Shown one piece after another: positions 20,898-21,258 of a DNA stretch of 21,258 nt; positions within the stretch are counted from its first letter, which is position 1, and each line of letters starts with the position of its first letter. The notes beneath the pieces were generated by a model. It was given only the letters and a program-made list of their open reading frames with translations. It made no database searches and was not told the origin of the DNA. A program made the position numbers and the translations under genes. The DNA lies in IMG/VR virus record IMGVR_UViG_3300045993_000184, positions 1 to 21,258 of that record, one strand, 5' to 3'. This stretch comes from a virus.

Positions 20898-21258
20898 ACT
20901 TATCGCTCTGCTGAATGCACTGCCAGGTAATCCTGACATCAAGTTGTGGAATGGCATGGTCGGCGACTGGATGGAAATTGACCCAAAGTTAATTCGCCAA
21001 GATCTTGTGAAGCAATCTCTTGAGCATTGGCTTGAGATGTGTCGGCTCCAAGATTGCCAAGATCGTAAAGACTGGGATTATCAAATGCCGGCAGAAGAAG
21101 TTGCTCGTTTGACGAAGAACTATAACAAAGTAAATCAGTGGGAAATGAATCCGTATGTCAAGCTTGACCAGGTGAAGAATAAGCAATACAAGATGAAGCC
21201 GATTTTGATTATGCAAGCAAAGCCACGTGGCGTAAAAACTTGGGATCGTCTTGGAAAC
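20884..21258 (+). CDS. Hypothetical protein (3' partial, runs off the window)
   Basis: An ATG at 20884 opens a frame of 125 codons that is still open at the last base, so the C-terminus is missing. It begins MKKSKLIALLNALPGNPDIK, then LWNGMVGDWMEIDPKLI. Short phage proteins with this ALPGNPxxxLWNGxVGDW opening are known as unassigned genes in T4-like phages. The later part is charged and tryptophan-rich (KDWDYQMPAEEVA, KVNQWEMNP). The start overlaps the previous gene by 14 bases. Function not recognised. Confidence 0.7.
   Translation, partial: MKKSKLIALLNALPGNPDIKLWNGMVGDWMEIDPKLIRQDLVKQSLEHWLEMCRLQDCQDRKDWDYQMPAEEVARLTKNYNKVNQWEMNPYVKLDQVKNKQYKMKPILIMQAKPRGVKTWDRLGN

Overview
This window is a piece of a T4-like (exT-even type) myovirus genome. 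The evidence is the order of recognisable T4-family genes: tail tube (gp19), portal (gp20), prohead protease (gp21), scaffold (gp22), major capsid protein (gp23), a probable tail completion protein (gp3), then uvsY, uvsW and the gp61 primase. The 23-3-uvsY-uvsW order and the monomeric vitamin-B12-dependent (class II) ribonucleotide reductase are more like marine or freshwater relatives such as cyanophage-type T4-likes than coliphage T4. The host is probably a Gram-negative aquatic bacterium, because the promoters resemble sigma70; the host species cannot be read from the window. No tRNA, rRNA, CRISPR array or insertion sequence was seen, and no stretch longer than 300 bases lacks a gene.

Region by region. 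Positions 1-474 hold the 3' part of a homing-endonuclease-like gene lying directly before the tail tube gene. Positions 486-8254 are the late head and tail block: gp19, gp20, a 590-residue internal-head protein that looks like a polyprotein cut by the prohead protease, a small beta-rich virion-type protein, gp21, a small protein with candidate capsid-targeting cleavage sites, gp22 and gp23. A strong intrinsic terminator closes the block. It is followed by a promoter driving a small protein resembling the RNA polymerase omega subunit and the gp3-like gene. Positions 9041-14966 form a compact recombination, replication and nucleotide operon (uvsY, unknown, uvsW, Sm-like, primase, nrdJ). Its promoter sits in the loop of a hairpin that could hide the uvsY ribosome binding site in read-through mRNA.

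Positions 14963-16380 carry two divergent GIY-YIG endonuclease genes separated by an 18-bp perfect palindrome that reads as a late-promoter-like box on both strands. Positions 16357-17700 carry an AT-rich module: a 43-residue lysine-rich ORF overlapping a Doc/Fic-type toxin, an unknown gene, and a membrane-anchored lytic transglycosylase. From 17697 to the end there are many short, tightly packed (often ATGA-overlapping) accessory genes. They include an AbrB/MazE-like protein and a polynucleotide-kinase/metallophosphoesterase gene pair that may be a split nucleic-acid end-healing system. Two near-identical promoter-leader modules with an internal TACAC-N10-GTGTA dyad drive these accessory clusters.

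How it works together: early/middle genes appear to be read from sigma70-like promoters (TTTACA / TATAAT) and late structural genes from T4-late-like boxes (AATAAATA or ATTAAATA). Two RBS-hiding hairpins may separate early and late translation. The gp21 protease has matching (L/I)-X-E cleavage sites in gp23, in itself, in the 590-residue protein and in the 127-residue protein, which ties the head-assembly genes into one maturation pathway. All family assignments come from reading motifs by eye; no database search was run.
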